From Prolixibacteraceae bacterium (GTDB lineage Bacteria; Bacteroidota; Bacteroidia; Bacteroidales; Prolixibacteraceae), in the NCBI GenBank assembly GCA_028282195.1, contig JANQII010000205.1, forward strand, positions 1 to 54,179: a stretch of 54,179 nucleotides of DNA, read 5' to 3'. Below, one piece after another: positions 18,460-27,054 of the stretch. The translations under genes were made by a program, and so were the position numbers. Every line of letters begins with the position of its first letter. Position 1 is the first letter of the stretch. The notes under the pieces are model-generated. The model ran no database searches and had not been told where the DNA came from. It saw nothing but the letters and a program-made list of their open reading frames with translations.

Positions 18460-19146
18460 TTAAAATGTCCACTTGGCAGCAAGGGTTGGCATTACTTTAA
18501 ATTCATCAGCCACAAAATTATTGCTAAGCTCAATTTCTCCCCCTAATGACAAGTGTTTGCCCGCATTATACCAAATTTGTGGCTCAGTTAAGAAACGGTA
18601 GTCAGTTCCCCAGAACATTTCTTCTTTCCAGAAATCAGCAAATCCCATAAAAGTAAATTTTCCATCTGCCATTTGAATTGTCCAAACTGCAGTTAACTGG
18701 AAAGCAGCATCTTCTTTATCTTTAATATTTTTATAATTTACCTGAAAAGTGAAGATTTTTGAGAAATCGGCAGAAGCCCATGTACGTTCCACACCAAGTA
18801 ACCAACAATTTTCAATTGGGACAAAAGGCTCGCCTTCACCATTTAGTTTAAAAACACCACCGTTATATTCCACGCGTGGCATGTACTTTTGGTTTTCATT
18901 CCACTTAAATGCTCTTGCAATTTCCCAATAAGCCGAAGAAATTCCGTTATCAACATCACGTGTATCCGAACCGTAATCCATGTCAATAAAGAAGAAAGTT
19001 GATCCGTATTTATCCGGCTTAAACATTTCAACTGTTGTCGTTAAATAACCTCTGTCCTTGCCCATATCATAATGAAGCTGAACATTCTGGGCAATTGCTC
19101 CCAGACCCATAACACTCACAATTAGAACCAGTAAAATTTTCCTCAT
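18460..19146 (-). CDS. Probable outer-membrane channel, DUF5020-like (Tsx-related)
   Basis: A 228-residue precursor with a signal peptide (MRKILLVLIVSVMGLGAIAQ). The mature part is made of amphipathic beta strands rich in aromatic residues and ends in an aromatic residue after LAAKWTF, the pattern of an outer-membrane beta-barrel. The opening NVQLHYDMGKDRGYLTTTVE fits my recollection of DUF5020, a family related to the nucleoside channel Tsx. It is the first gene of an operon with a purine permease, which supports a nucleoside or nucleobase channel. The family call is from memory. Confidence 0.7.
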   Translation of the reverse strand: MRKILLVLIVSVMGLGAIAQNVQLHYDMGKDRGYLTTTVEMFKPDKYGSTFFFIDMDYGSDTRDVDNGISSAYWEIARAFKWNENQKYMPRVEYNGGVFKLNGEGEPFVPIENCWLLGVERTWASADFSKIFTFQVNYKNIKDKEDAAFQLTAVWTIQMADGKFTFMGFADFWKEEMFWGTDYRFLTEPQIWYNAGKHLSLGGEIELSNNFVADEFKVMPTLAAKWTF

Positions 19147-19184
19147 AGTTGTTTATTTAAAAGTGTAAGTAAAAAAACAAAAAC

Positions 19185-19192
19185 CAAAATTA
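19185..19192 (-). promoter_or_regulatory. -7 element of the purine uptake operon
   Basis: CAAAATTA on the plus strand is TAATTTTG on the minus strand, an exact TAnnTTTG match 38 nt before the start of the channel gene. No good -33 partner is visible, and the region is AT-rich enough for a chance match. Confidence 0.35.
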
Positions 19193-19336
19193 ATAAAATT
19201 GTAACACAGAAAAAGCTTTTGAAAATCATTAACCGTGAGCATTTTGATCGTTCTGTTGTTTATTGTATATTGAGGGTTTTGATCTTGATTGAAACTAACT
19301 TTTTATTCTGACATTAACTTTAAAACCTGATAAATC

Positions 19337-20218
19337 ATGAAAAAATATACCCGAAGAGAATTTGTCAAAACCGGAGTAGCAGGTGTTTCGGCTGTTTCTG
19401 CCGGACTAGTATTTACAGGAGCTGCCAAGGCTGCTGAAATTGACCAGGTAGTCCTGGGTGACACTGGAATGAAAACTTCAAGGCTTGCCCTGGGCACCGG
19501 TTACAATGGCTGGAAAAGAGAATCTGCATTCACTCGTGCAGGTATTGATCAATTTTTAAAAGTTGCCCGCCATGCCTACGATCGTGGAATTACCTTAATC
19601 GACACAGCCGATCTTTACGGCACCCATACGTTTACAAGGGAACTTTTTAAGGAAGTTCCAAGGGATAACTTCCAGGTATTAACAAAAATCTGGACTTTAG
19701 ATAACGATTGGAATAAAGTTGTTCCGGTAAACGAAACCCTGAACCGCTTTAAAAAAGAATTAGGAACTGAATATTTTGATATCGTTCTTCTGCATTGCAT
19801 GCAAAACGGGAGCTGGATTACCGAAAAAGAAAGTATGCGCGATCAGCTTTCAAAAGCAAAACAAAGCGGAGAAGTAAAAAAGGTTGGCGTATCCTGCCAT
19901 AACATTGATGCTTTAAGGATTGCAGCAACTGATCCCTGGGTAGATATTATCCTTGCACGCATTAACCCTCAGCAATTCAGTATGGATGGAACACCGGAAG
20001 AAATTATGCAAATACTAAAAACTGCGAAAAGTAATGGCAAAGGGGTAATCGGGATGAAAATTTATGGAGCAGGAAAAATTAAAGATTCAGAACATCGCAC
20101 ACAATCTTTAAAATATGTTTTGAACAGTGGTAATGTACATGCTATTACAATTGGCATGGACAAAACTGAACATGTTGATGATACAATTCAACAAATGGCT
20201 TTAATTACAAAAAGTTAA
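19337..20218 (+). CDS. Tat-exported aldo/keto reductase
   Basis: A 293-residue protein with a twin-arginine signal (TRREFVKTGVAGVSAVSAGL, about residues 4-23) leading to an aldo/keto reductase domain. The catalytic tetrad can be placed: Asp and Tyr in LIDTADLYG, Lys in VLTKIW, His in VLLHCMQ. Tat export implies that it folds with its NADP cofactor in the cytoplasm before crossing to the periplasm. The substrate is unknown. The acyl-CoA ligase begins 14 nt downstream, so the two are probably one transcript. Confidence 0.9.
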   Translation: MKKYTRREFVKTGVAGVSAVSAGLVFTGAAKAAEIDQVVLGDTGMKTSRLALGTGYNGWKRESAFTRAGIDQFLKVARHAYDRGITLIDTADLYGTHTFTRELFKEVPRDNFQVLTKIWTLDNDWNKVVPVNETLNRFKKELGTEYFDIVLLHCMQNGSWITEKESMRDQLSKAKQSGEVKKVGVSCHNIDALRIAATDPWVDIILARINPQQFSMDGTPEEIMQILKTAKSNGKGVIGMKIYGAGKIKDSEHRTQSLKYVLNSGNVHAITIGMDKTEHVDDTIQQMALITKS

Positions 20219-20232
20219 AAACCGATTTTATA

Positions 20233-21888
20233 ATGATTGTAGGAGAAAGCCCGAAAGGTATAATTCAATTGTATAAAGAATCATTTCAAACAAATTGGGA
20301 TTTACCTGTCTTTTCAGATTATGAAGGGAGTAGCTATACATATGGTGAAGCTGCTCAGGTCATTCAGCAAGTTCATTCTTTTTTTAAAGAACAAAATATT
20401 AAAGCTGGAGATAAAGTTGCATTGTTTGGGCGAAATTCCTCAAACTGGGCAATTACTTTTATAGCAATCATTGGTTATGGTGCGGTTGCCGTTCCGGTAC
20501 TTCCCGATTTTAACCCATCGGATGTCCATCAGATTATTAATCATTCCGAATCCAAATTACTTTTTGCAAACGATCAATTGTTTGAGAAAGCTGATATCAA
20601 TGAAATGAAAAACCTTGAGGCAGTTATTAACCTGATAGATTTTTCTGTTCTTTTTTCTGCAAACGATAACATAAAAAATACCTGGAAGAAATGTTTCAAA
20701 GAAGAAACTGTGCCAATCATTAGTGCTGAACAATTTAATTTAAAAGATCTGGAAGAAGAAGCTTTAACAGTTATTTCCTACACCTCCGGAACATCCGGAT
20801 TTACAAAAGGGGTTATGGTTCCCGCCCGCAGCCTGTTTTCGAATGTGGTTTTCGCACGGGAATTTATGCCGTTGAAAGCATCTGATAAGATTGTTTCATT
20901 TCTTCCAATGGCCCATGTTTTTGGATTGTTGTTCGAGTTTTTGTTTCCTGTAACATTAGGATGCCATATTACTTTTTTAACCAAAGCCCCTACCCCGCAA
21001 ATAATCATTAAAGCTTTTAAAGAAATTCAACCCCACCTGATTTTATCAGTGCCTCTTGTTATTGAGAAAATTTATAAAAAACGAATTTTACCCACGCTCG
21101 AAAAACCGGTCATGAAAGTCTTAATGAAAATTCCGGGCATCTCTTTAATTCTAAAAAAGAAGGTTAAAGAAAAGCTTGTTGAAACCTTTGGTGGCCGTTT
21201 CCATGAGATTGTAATTGGAGGTGCTCCGTTGAGTAAAGATGTTGAAGTATTTTTTCGTGATATTGGGTTCCCGTTTACCATTGGCTATGGAATGACCGAA
21301 TGTGGACCCCTAATTTCTTACGATGCCTGGAATACAACACAGCCATCATCTGCAGGTAAATTAGTTGATCGTATGGAAGTCAAAATTGATTCTGAAGATC
21401 CGTACAATGTCGTTGGTGAGATAATGGTAAAAGGCACCAATGTAATGCTTGGCTATTATAAAAATGAAGAAGCAACCCAAGAAGCTATTGAACCAGATGG
21501 GTGGTTACATACCGGAGACCTTGGAGTAATTGATGAAAATAACTACATCTTCATTCGTGGTAGAAGTAAGAATATGCTACTCGGACCATCCGGACAAAAT
21601 ATTTACCCGGAAGAAATTGAAGCCAAACTGTCAAACTTACCTTTTGTACAGGAATGTGTTGTTGCTGACCGTAATGGCGCGCTGGTCGCTCTTATCTATG
21701 CTGAACAGGAAAGTGTTGAAGCTGAACAACTCACTTCTGAAGCTTTGGTAAAAATGATGGAATCTAACAGAATATCAGCGAATAAAAAGCTCCCAAAATA
21801 TAGCCAGATTAGCCGGATAGAATTAGTCGAAGAAGAATTTCAAAAAACCCCAAAAAAGAATATTAAGCGATATTTATACACAAATTAA
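20233..21888 (+). CDS. AMP-binding long-chain acyl-CoA ligase (FadD-like)
   Basis: A 551-residue adenylate-forming enzyme. The P-loop motif is SYTSGTSGFTKGVM; further motifs are GYGMTECGPLISYD, WLHTGDLGVIDE and the hinge/A8 region FIRGRSKNMLLGPSGQNIYP. A C-terminal lysine lies in KTPKKNIKRYLY. Such enzymes activate fatty acids as acyl-AMP and then acyl-CoA. The GQNIYPEEIE segment is typical of FadD/long-chain ligases rather than acetyl-CoA synthetases. It follows the aldo/keto reductase closely and ends at a strong bidirectional terminator. Confidence 0.9.
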   Translation: MIVGESPKGIIQLYKESFQTNWDLPVFSDYEGSSYTYGEAAQVIQQVHSFFKEQNIKAGDKVALFGRNSSNWAITFIAIIGYGAVAVPVLPDFNPSDVHQIINHSESKLLFANDQLFEKADINEMKNLEAVINLIDFSVLFSANDNIKNTWKKCFKEETVPIISAEQFNLKDLEEEALTVISYTSGTSGFTKGVMVPARSLFSNVVFAREFMPLKASDKIVSFLPMAHVFGLLFEFLFPVTLGCHITFLTKAPTPQIIIKAFKEIQPHLILSVPLVIEKIYKKRILPTLEKPVMKVLMKIPGISLILKKKVKEKLVETFGGRFHEIVIGGAPLSKDVEVFFRDIGFPFTIGYGMTECGPLISYDAWNTTQPSSAGKLVDRMEVKIDSEDPYNVVGEIMVKGTNVMLGYYKNEEATQEAIEPDGWLHTGDLGVIDENNYIFIRGRSKNMLLGPSGQNIYPEEIEAKLSNLPFVQECVVADRNGALVALIYAEQESVEAEQLTSEALVKMMESNRISANKKLPKYSQISRIELVEEEFQKTPKKNIKRYLYTN

Positions 21889-21908
21889 ATTTCCATTTAA
21901 TATGGGAT

Positions 21909-21943
21909 AAAAAAAGCCGGATCCTAAAATCCGGCAATTTTTT
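21909..21943. terminator. Bidirectional rho-independent terminator
   Basis: GCCGGAT (21916-21922) pairs with ATCCGGC (21929-21935), with an A-run before and a T-run after. It therefore works for the plus-strand ligase gene and for the minus-strand DUF2461 gene that converges on it. Confidence 0.85.
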
Positions 21944-22148
21944 ATAAAATGGGTTGATTGGGAAGAAACTTATCTATTTGTTAATTCCCTGACCAATCAA
22001 AATGTTACCCTCTTTTTTAAAAAATTATATGAACATACCTATTTTTATAGGGAACCCCCCTTTTTTTCTAATGAACGTTAAAATTTCACACTATTATGTT
22101 ATCAATTTTCATGCTGGGAAATCAAAATAACCATTTTATCTGAAAAAA

Positions 22149-22808
22149 TTACATCCATTTGTCCATAGCTACATTCAAATAACGGTTCACTTTGTAAAGT
22201 TCTTTAAATGCATCCACCACATTCCCAACAAAGTCATCACTTTTCACCGTTTTATCATCAAAATTGTAACCAAATGCGTAAGACTTATGCCTCAATAATT
22301 CAATATCTTCAAAATCTTTCGGAAAACCTTTTGGTGCAGTTTTTAGCTGCTCACCCATAATCCCAGTATAATACTTTTTGAAGCCTTTGTCATTTATAAC
22401 TTCTTTAAACCCTTCAGCATTATCATAAATTTCAGAACGAATTGCCTTCAAAGGATCAGGCATAGGACACCATACCCCGCCACCAACAAATGAACTCCCG
22501 GGCTCCACATGTATATAATAGCCTGCCCTGTGGCTTTTGCGCCCACCGCGGGTTATAAAACTTCCCATATTGGTTTTATAAGGTGTTTTGTCTTTTGAAA
22601 AACGAACATCCCTGAAAATTCTAAAAAGACAATCTTTAGGGTTTAGCATTGAAACTTCATCGTCAAACTTTGAAACTTCCTGAATTAGCAATTCAGTAAA
22701 AAAAAGCATCTTCTCTTTGCTTTCTTCGTAGCGTTTACGGTTTTCATTAAACCACTCCTTTGTGTTATTCTTTTTTAGGTCGTTTAAAAAACTAAGTACT
22801 GTCTTCAT
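22149..22808 (-). CDS. DUF2461 family protein
   Basis: A 219-residue protein that matches the DUF2461/TIGR02453 family: an opening FLNDLKKNNTKEWFNENRKR, a central IFRDVRFSKDKTPYKTN, and an YYIHVEPGSSFVGGG segment. The function is unknown across the family; the aromatic and basic core is well conserved. The open frame extends another 72 codons upstream, but those residues are unlike the family and overlap ispD, so the ATG at 22808 is used. It is divergent from ispD with about 107 bp between starts. Confidence 0.88.
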   Translation of the reverse strand: MKTVLSFLNDLKKNNTKEWFNENRKRYEESKEKMLFFTELLIQEVSKFDDEVSMLNPKDCLFRIFRDVRFSKDKTPYKTNMGSFITRGGRKSHRAGYYIHVEPGSSFVGGGVWCPMPDPLKAIRSEIYDNAEGFKEVINDKGFKKYYTGIMGEQLKTAPKGFPKDFEDIELLRHKSYAFGYNFDDKTVKSDDFVGNVVDAFKELYKVNRYLNVAMDKWM

Positions 22809-22889
22809 GGTCAAAACATTAAAAAGTTTAGAATTTAATTTGATTTTGATAGCAGATAAAAATACAAGCTTTATTTTAAATTGGTTTAT

Positions 22890-22897
22890 TACTTTTG
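22890..22897 (+). promoter_or_regulatory. -7 element for ispD
   Basis: TACTTTTG matches TAnnTTTG exactly. Transcription would begin near 22902-22905, after the upstream TTG at 22895, leaving TTG 22916 as the usable start codon. No clear -33 element. Confidence 0.4.
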
Positions 22898-22915
22898 TTT
22901 CAAACATCTGATAGT

Positions 22916-23587
22916 TTGAAAAAGTTTGCTTTAATAGTTGCCGGGGGAAAAGGTTTGCGAATGGGCTCACAAATTCCAAAACAATTTCTTGAGCTTGACA
23001 AAAAACCGGTATTAATGAGATCAATTGAAGCTTTTACAAGTTTTGATCCTTCAATAGAGATTATTCTGGTATTGCCTGAAGATCAAATTCAATATTGGAA
23101 TGAGCTATGTAAAAAATATTCTTTTAATACTGAAGTTACCCTGGCAAACGGAGGTGAAAACCGTATAGAATCAGTTCGGAATGGCCTTTCAAAAATTAAA
23201 GGCGAAGGAATCGTTTTTATTCACGATGGTGTTCGCCCGTTGGTTTCACAGCAAACCATTCAAAATTGTAACGAAGGTGCCCTTAAAAATGGAAGCGCAA
23301 TACCTGTTATAAAACTTACCGATTCAATACGCCAGTTGACCGATGGTAAAAACGTATCTGTTGATCGTGAAAAATACCGTTTGGTACAAACCCCGCAAAC
23401 GTTTGAAGTTAAATTAATAAAGAAAGCTTTCGTACATGCAAAAGGGTCACACTTTACCGATGACGCATCGATATTTGAAACTGCCGGACAAACTGTTACA
23501 TTGGTTGAAGGAAATATTGAAAACATTAAAATCACCCGTTCTATTGACCTGAAAATTGCAAATATGTTATTTACTGAAAATACATAA
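22916..23587 (+). CDS. ispD: 2-C-methyl-D-erythritol 4-phosphate cytidylyltransferase
   Basis: Transfers CMP to methylerythritol phosphate in the non-mevalonate isoprenoid pathway. The nucleotide-binding loop LIVAGGKGLRMGSQIPKQFL is intact, followed by FIHDGVRPLVS, the VQTPQTF motif and FTDDASIFE; length (223 residues) is normal. No in-frame ATG lies between the upstream stop (22877) and the conserved core. The TTG at 22916 gives MKKFALIVAGG, the usual family start, while TTG 22895 gives seven more residues. A -7 element over 22890-22897 favours the later codon. Another frame would be needed for an ATG start, so I accept TTG. Confidence 0.93.
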   Translation: MKKFALIVAGGKGLRMGSQIPKQFLELDKKPVLMRSIEAFTSFDPSIEIILVLPEDQIQYWNELCKKYSFNTEVTLANGGENRIESVRNGLSKIKGEGIVFIHDGVRPLVSQQTIQNCNEGALKNGSAIPVIKLTDSIRQLTDGKNVSVDREKYRLVQTPQTFEVKLIKKAFVHAKGSHFTDDASIFETAGQTVTLVEGNIENIKITRSIDLKIANMLFTENT

Positions 23588-23751
23588 ACCAATTTTCTCC
23601 ACTCCTCGATTTATTTCTTCATTTACCGATTCCTAAGCAGGAAACTTTTATTAAATGAATAGTTTTACACCGGTTTTTTAGAATAGGCCATTTATTTTTG
23701 GAAATAAAAGAAACTTCAAACACTTTTAAAGTTTCCATATTTTTTTATTCA

Positions 23752-23759
23752 TATATTTG
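23752..23759 (+). promoter_or_regulatory. -7 element of the tetR/efflux operon, leaderless geometry
   Basis: TATATTTG matches TAnnTTTG exactly, with only 5 nt between its last base and the ATG at 23765. In Bacteroidota the transcript starts about 4-7 nt after this element, so the mRNA would start at or next to the A of ATG. Confidence 0.5.
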
Positions 23760-23764
23760 CCTTA

Positions 23765-24388
23765 ATGGAAGAAAAAAAGACATACATCATTGAACAAGTT
23801 GGCCAAATGTACCTGCGCCATGGTATACGCAGTGTAACAATGGATGATGTAGCGACCGAATTAGGTATTTCTAAAAAAACCTTATATCACTTTTTTAAAG
23901 ATAAAGCAGAACTTGTAGATGAAGTTGTAAATCACATTTTGATGAAAGACGAGTGCTATCATTCACAGGAAGATCAATCTCTAAATGCAATAGATCGTTT
24001 CTTTTGGATTAGAAAGCACATCTTCGAGATGATAAAAATCGTTCACAACAATCTGGAATATGACCTGAAAAAGAGTTACCCGGAAACTTTTAAAAAAATA
24101 ACTGATTATAAACGTCAACGAATTTACATAGATAATCTTTCTATCATGGAACAAGGGAAAAAAGAAGGCTTATTCCGGGAAGAAGTTGACAGTGAATTAA
24201 TAGCCAAACTTGCAGTAGGGAGATTTTTACTGGTGTTCAATCCGGATAATGAAATATTTAGAGATAAAGAGATTAAGGACATCAGATTATTTGACAGGAT
24301 GCTGGATTATCACTTTCATGGAGTTTGTACAGAAAAAGGAATTACATATTTCAAAAAACAATTAAACAATGTTCAGAATGAAAACTAA
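23765..24388 (+). CDS. TetR/AcrR family transcriptional regulator
   Basis: A 207-residue one-component regulator. The N-terminal helix-turn-helix is clear (SVTMDDVATELGISKKTLYH followed by FFKDKAELVDEVV, about residues 20-52). The rest is an all-helical ligand-binding and dimer domain. It is the first gene of an operon with a TolC-like protein, an adaptor and an RND pump, so it very probably represses that operon and is released by a pump substrate. Its end overlaps the beginning of the TolC-like reading frame. Confidence 0.92.
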   Translation: MEEKKTYIIEQVGQMYLRHGIRSVTMDDVATELGISKKTLYHFFKDKAELVDEVVNHILMKDECYHSQEDQSLNAIDRFFWIRKHIFEMIKIVHNNLEYDLKKSYPETFKKITDYKRQRIYIDNLSIMEQGKKEGLFREEVDSELIAKLAVGRFLLVFNPDNEIFRDKEIKDIRLFDRMLDYHFHGVCTEKGITYFKKQLNNVQNEN

Positions 24389-25757
24389 GATGAAACTATT
24401 TTTGAGCTTTTTACTGGTTGCTCTCACAACAATTACAACCATAGCACAAGAGGTTCAGGAATTCTCTTTAAAAGATGCACAGGAATATGCTGTGCAAAAT
24501 TCGTACGTGGTCCAGAATAGTGGACTTGACGTAGATATTGCACGTAAAAAGATTTGGGAAACTATTACTATGGGACTACCACAAATAAATGGGAATGCAG
24601 AATATGTGAAGAATATTGATGCTGCCAAGAGCCCTCTACCTGTAGCAATTATCCCTAAAGAATTTTGGCCAAATCTGGGAATACCAGACGATACTCCTGT
24701 TGATGCAACATTCCCGGTATCTTTTGCACAAAAATATAATTCCAGCTGGGGATTCTCAATTGATCAATTAATCTTTGATGGATCATACATTGTTGGTGTA
24801 GGTTCTGCAAAAATATATTTGCAGCTAGCAACTCAAGGAAAGGAAAAAACTGAAATTGAAATTAAACATGGAGTTGCTCAAGCTTATTATATGGTATTAG
24901 TTGCGCAGGAGAACCTTACTGTAATGAAAGAAAATCTTGGTAATTCTGAAAAATTATTGAGTGATTCAAAAGCGCTTTATGAAAACGGTTTTGTAGAAGA
25001 ACAGGATGTTGATCAAATGCAGCTATTGACAAAAAAAGCTGAGAATGAAATCTTAAAAGCAAAGCGTGAAATCAGGGTTGCAAAAATGGTTTTGAAGTAC
25101 ACTATGGGAGTTAATGTTGAATCAGAAATTGAGTTAACAGATAATCTAAGTCAGTTTATTGACCCATTGCTAAACAATGTCGAGAGTGATTATGGATTTG
25201 ACCACATCTCTCACATTGACTACAGAATGCTTGAAACACAATCTCTGGTTTCAGAAAAACTTCTAAAACTAGAAAAGTCTGCCTACTTACCTAAAGTAAA
25301 TGGATTCTACAGTTGGAATAAGATGGCTTTTGGAGATAACTCAAACTTATTTAAAAGCAGTGTGCCATGGTTTAAGTCGTCTATGCTTGGAGTAAACATC
25401 GAAGTCCCAATCTTTTCAGCTGGTCAGCGTATTTCCAAAGTTAATCAGGCAAAAATGGAATACGAAAAATCAATAAATGACCAGAAACAAGCAGTGCAGG
25501 GTTTGCAGAAGGACTATCTATCAGCCGTTGCAGATATTGAAAGTGCAGTAGACCAACTTAAAAACGATATTGATAATAAAAAATTAGCATCGAAAATTTA
25601 CGACAAAACAACGATCAAATACAACAACGGACTTATAAGCAGTACTGAATTATCACAAACCGAAACCCAGTACATCCAATCTCAGGGAGCATGGGTTGGT
25701 TCAGTTCTTCAACTATTAAATGCTAAAATTAACCTTGATAAAGCAATCGGAAAATAA
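24369..25757 (+). CDS. TolC family outer-membrane efflux protein of the RND operon
   Basis: Up to 462 residues with a signal peptide (MKLFLSFLLVALTTITTIAQ) and two OEP repeats, the first beginning FSLKDAQEYAVQNSYVVQNS. Three Met codons compete as start: 24369 and 24378, which overlap tetR by 20 and 11 nt, and 24390, just after the tetR stop. All give a workable signal peptide, so the true start is uncertain by seven codons. It would form the outer-membrane exit channel for the RND pump encoded two genes downstream. Confidence 0.9.
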   Translation: MFRMKTKMKLFLSFLLVALTTITTIAQEVQEFSLKDAQEYAVQNSYVVQNSGLDVDIARKKIWETITMGLPQINGNAEYVKNIDAAKSPLPVAIIPKEFWPNLGIPDDTPVDATFPVSFAQKYNSSWGFSIDQLIFDGSYIVGVGSAKIYLQLATQGKEKTEIEIKHGVAQAYYMVLVAQENLTVMKENLGNSEKLLSDSKALYENGFVEEQDVDQMQLLTKKAENEILKAKREIRVAKMVLKYTMGVNVESEIELTDNLSQFIDPLLNNVESDYGFDHISHIDYRMLETQSLVSEKLLKLEKSAYLPKVNGFYSWNKMAFGDNSNLFKSSVPWFKSSMLGVNIEVPIFSAGQRISKVNQAKMEYEKSINDQKQAVQGLQKDYLSAVADIESAVDQLKNDIDNKKLASKIYDKTTIKYNNGLISSTELSQTETQYIQSQGAWVGSVLQLLNAKINLDKAIGK

Positions 25758-25783
25758 TCAGACATGAAACGAGCCATCTGAAA

Positions 25784-25825
25784 CGATGGATTGAGGAGAT
25801 GGAGCATCTTAAGCGAGTTCCATCG
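25784..25825. repeat. Hairpin between TolC and adaptor genes
   Basis: CGATGGA (25784-25790) pairs with TCCATCG (25819-25825) across 28 nt. The core resembles the GATGGA hairpin at 16331-16355. It may tune expression of the downstream adaptor and pump genes. Confidence 0.4.
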
Positions 25826-25886
25826 AATACCTTAAAGTTTAAAAAAATATAATGAGATGAAAACAACAACAATAATCAACAAAAAG

Positions 25887-27020
25887 ATGAAAAAGCAAAA
25901 AATAAATCAATTGTTCGCATTGATTTTACTTGTGGTTTTGGCGGCTTGCAGTGGAGCTCCTGCCAGCGATGAGTTGTCAAAACAAGATCAGCTAAAAACC
26001 TATAAGCAACAACTGCACGAGCTGGAAATTAAGATTTCAGAACTTGAGGCAGAGCTTAAAAAATACAACGATGTTGACAAAGTTGAAGTGAAACTAAAAG
26101 AGATTCAACTGCAAAAATTTGAACATTTTATTGAAGTAACCGGAAGTGTCGAAGCCGAAGAAGAAGTGAATGTAAGCCCTGAAGGTTCAGGACAAATTTT
26201 GGATATTCCTGTTGAAGAAGGACAATGGGTTACAAAAGGAACTGTTCTTGCAACGTTAAATGCCGAACCCATAGAACGGAATATTGAGCAAATCCAGGTT
26301 AACCTTGATCTTGCGGTTACCACTTACGAGCGTCAGAAAAAACTATGGGATCAAAATATCGGTTCAGAACTTCAATATCTTCAGGCAAAATCAACTAAAG
26401 AATCACTTGAAAAGCAGCTGGAAGGTTTAAAGGCACAAAAGGACTTGTCAATTATAAAAGCACCTGTGGATGGAACTATCGACAATATATTCCAGAAACA
26501 AGGGCAGATAGCAAGCCCTCAAATACCGTTTGCCAAACTGGTTAATATTGAAAAAGTGAAAATATATGCCGATGTTGCCGAAACGTACCTTACCAAGATA
26601 AACGAAGGCGACCGGGTATTTGTAAGTTTCCCGGCTATTGAACGTGATGTTGAAACTAAAGTCCTTATGATTGGCAACTACATTGACCCTTTTAACCGTA
26701 CATTCAGAATTCGTCTCGATCTCAGGAATCAAGACAAATTGATTAAGCCAAACATGGACGCCGTTGTAAAATTACGCGATTATAGTGCCGAAGAAGCCAT
26801 CGTAATTCCTTCCTTGCTAATTAAAGATGATTTTAAAGGTCATTACACTTTTATAGCAAATCAGGAAGAAAAAGATTTGGTTGCCAGGAAAGTTTACATC
26901 TCAACAGGTGTTTCTGACAACAACATGACTGAAATTACTGAAGGCTTAAAACCAGGTACAAAAGTAATTTCTGAAGGGTTTAACCAGGTTTTTGACGGGG
27001 CTGTTATAACAGCGAATTAA
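25887..27020 (+). CDS. RND efflux periplasmic adaptor lipoprotein
   Basis: A 377-residue membrane-fusion protein with a lipoprotein signal ending in the lipobox LAAC (MKKQKINQLFALILLVVLAA, then Cys). After the lipid anchor come a coiled-coil stretch (KQQLHELEIKISELEAELKK), the barrel-sandwich start (TGSVEAEEEVNVSPEGSGQI), a helical hairpin and the beta-barrel. A start at 25857 is also open and would add ten residues before the signal. It links the inner-membrane RND pump encoded 34 nt downstream to the TolC-like channel upstream. Confidence 0.92.
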   Translation: MKKQKINQLFALILLVVLAACSGAPASDELSKQDQLKTYKQQLHELEIKISELEAELKKYNDVDKVEVKLKEIQLQKFEHFIEVTGSVEAEEEVNVSPEGSGQILDIPVEEGQWVTKGTVLATLNAEPIERNIEQIQVNLDLAVTTYERQKKLWDQNIGSELQYLQAKSTKESLEKQLEGLKAQKDLSIIKAPVDGTIDNIFQKQGQIASPQIPFAKLVNIEKVKIYADVAETYLTKINEGDRVFVSFPAIERDVETKVLMIGNYIDPFNRTFRIRLDLRNQDKLIKPNMDAVVKLRDYSAEEAIVIPSLLIKDDFKGHYTFIANQEEKDLVARKVYISTGVSDNNMTEITEGLKPGTKVISEGFNQVFDGAVITAN

Positions 27021-27054
27021 TGAATTCATTTAGAACGCAGTTAAAAACAACGTA

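Noticed and set aside
22809-23024. Upstream extension of the DUF2461 frame by 72 codons
   Set aside because: It overlaps ispD on the other strand and has no family likeness; the family start is at 22808.
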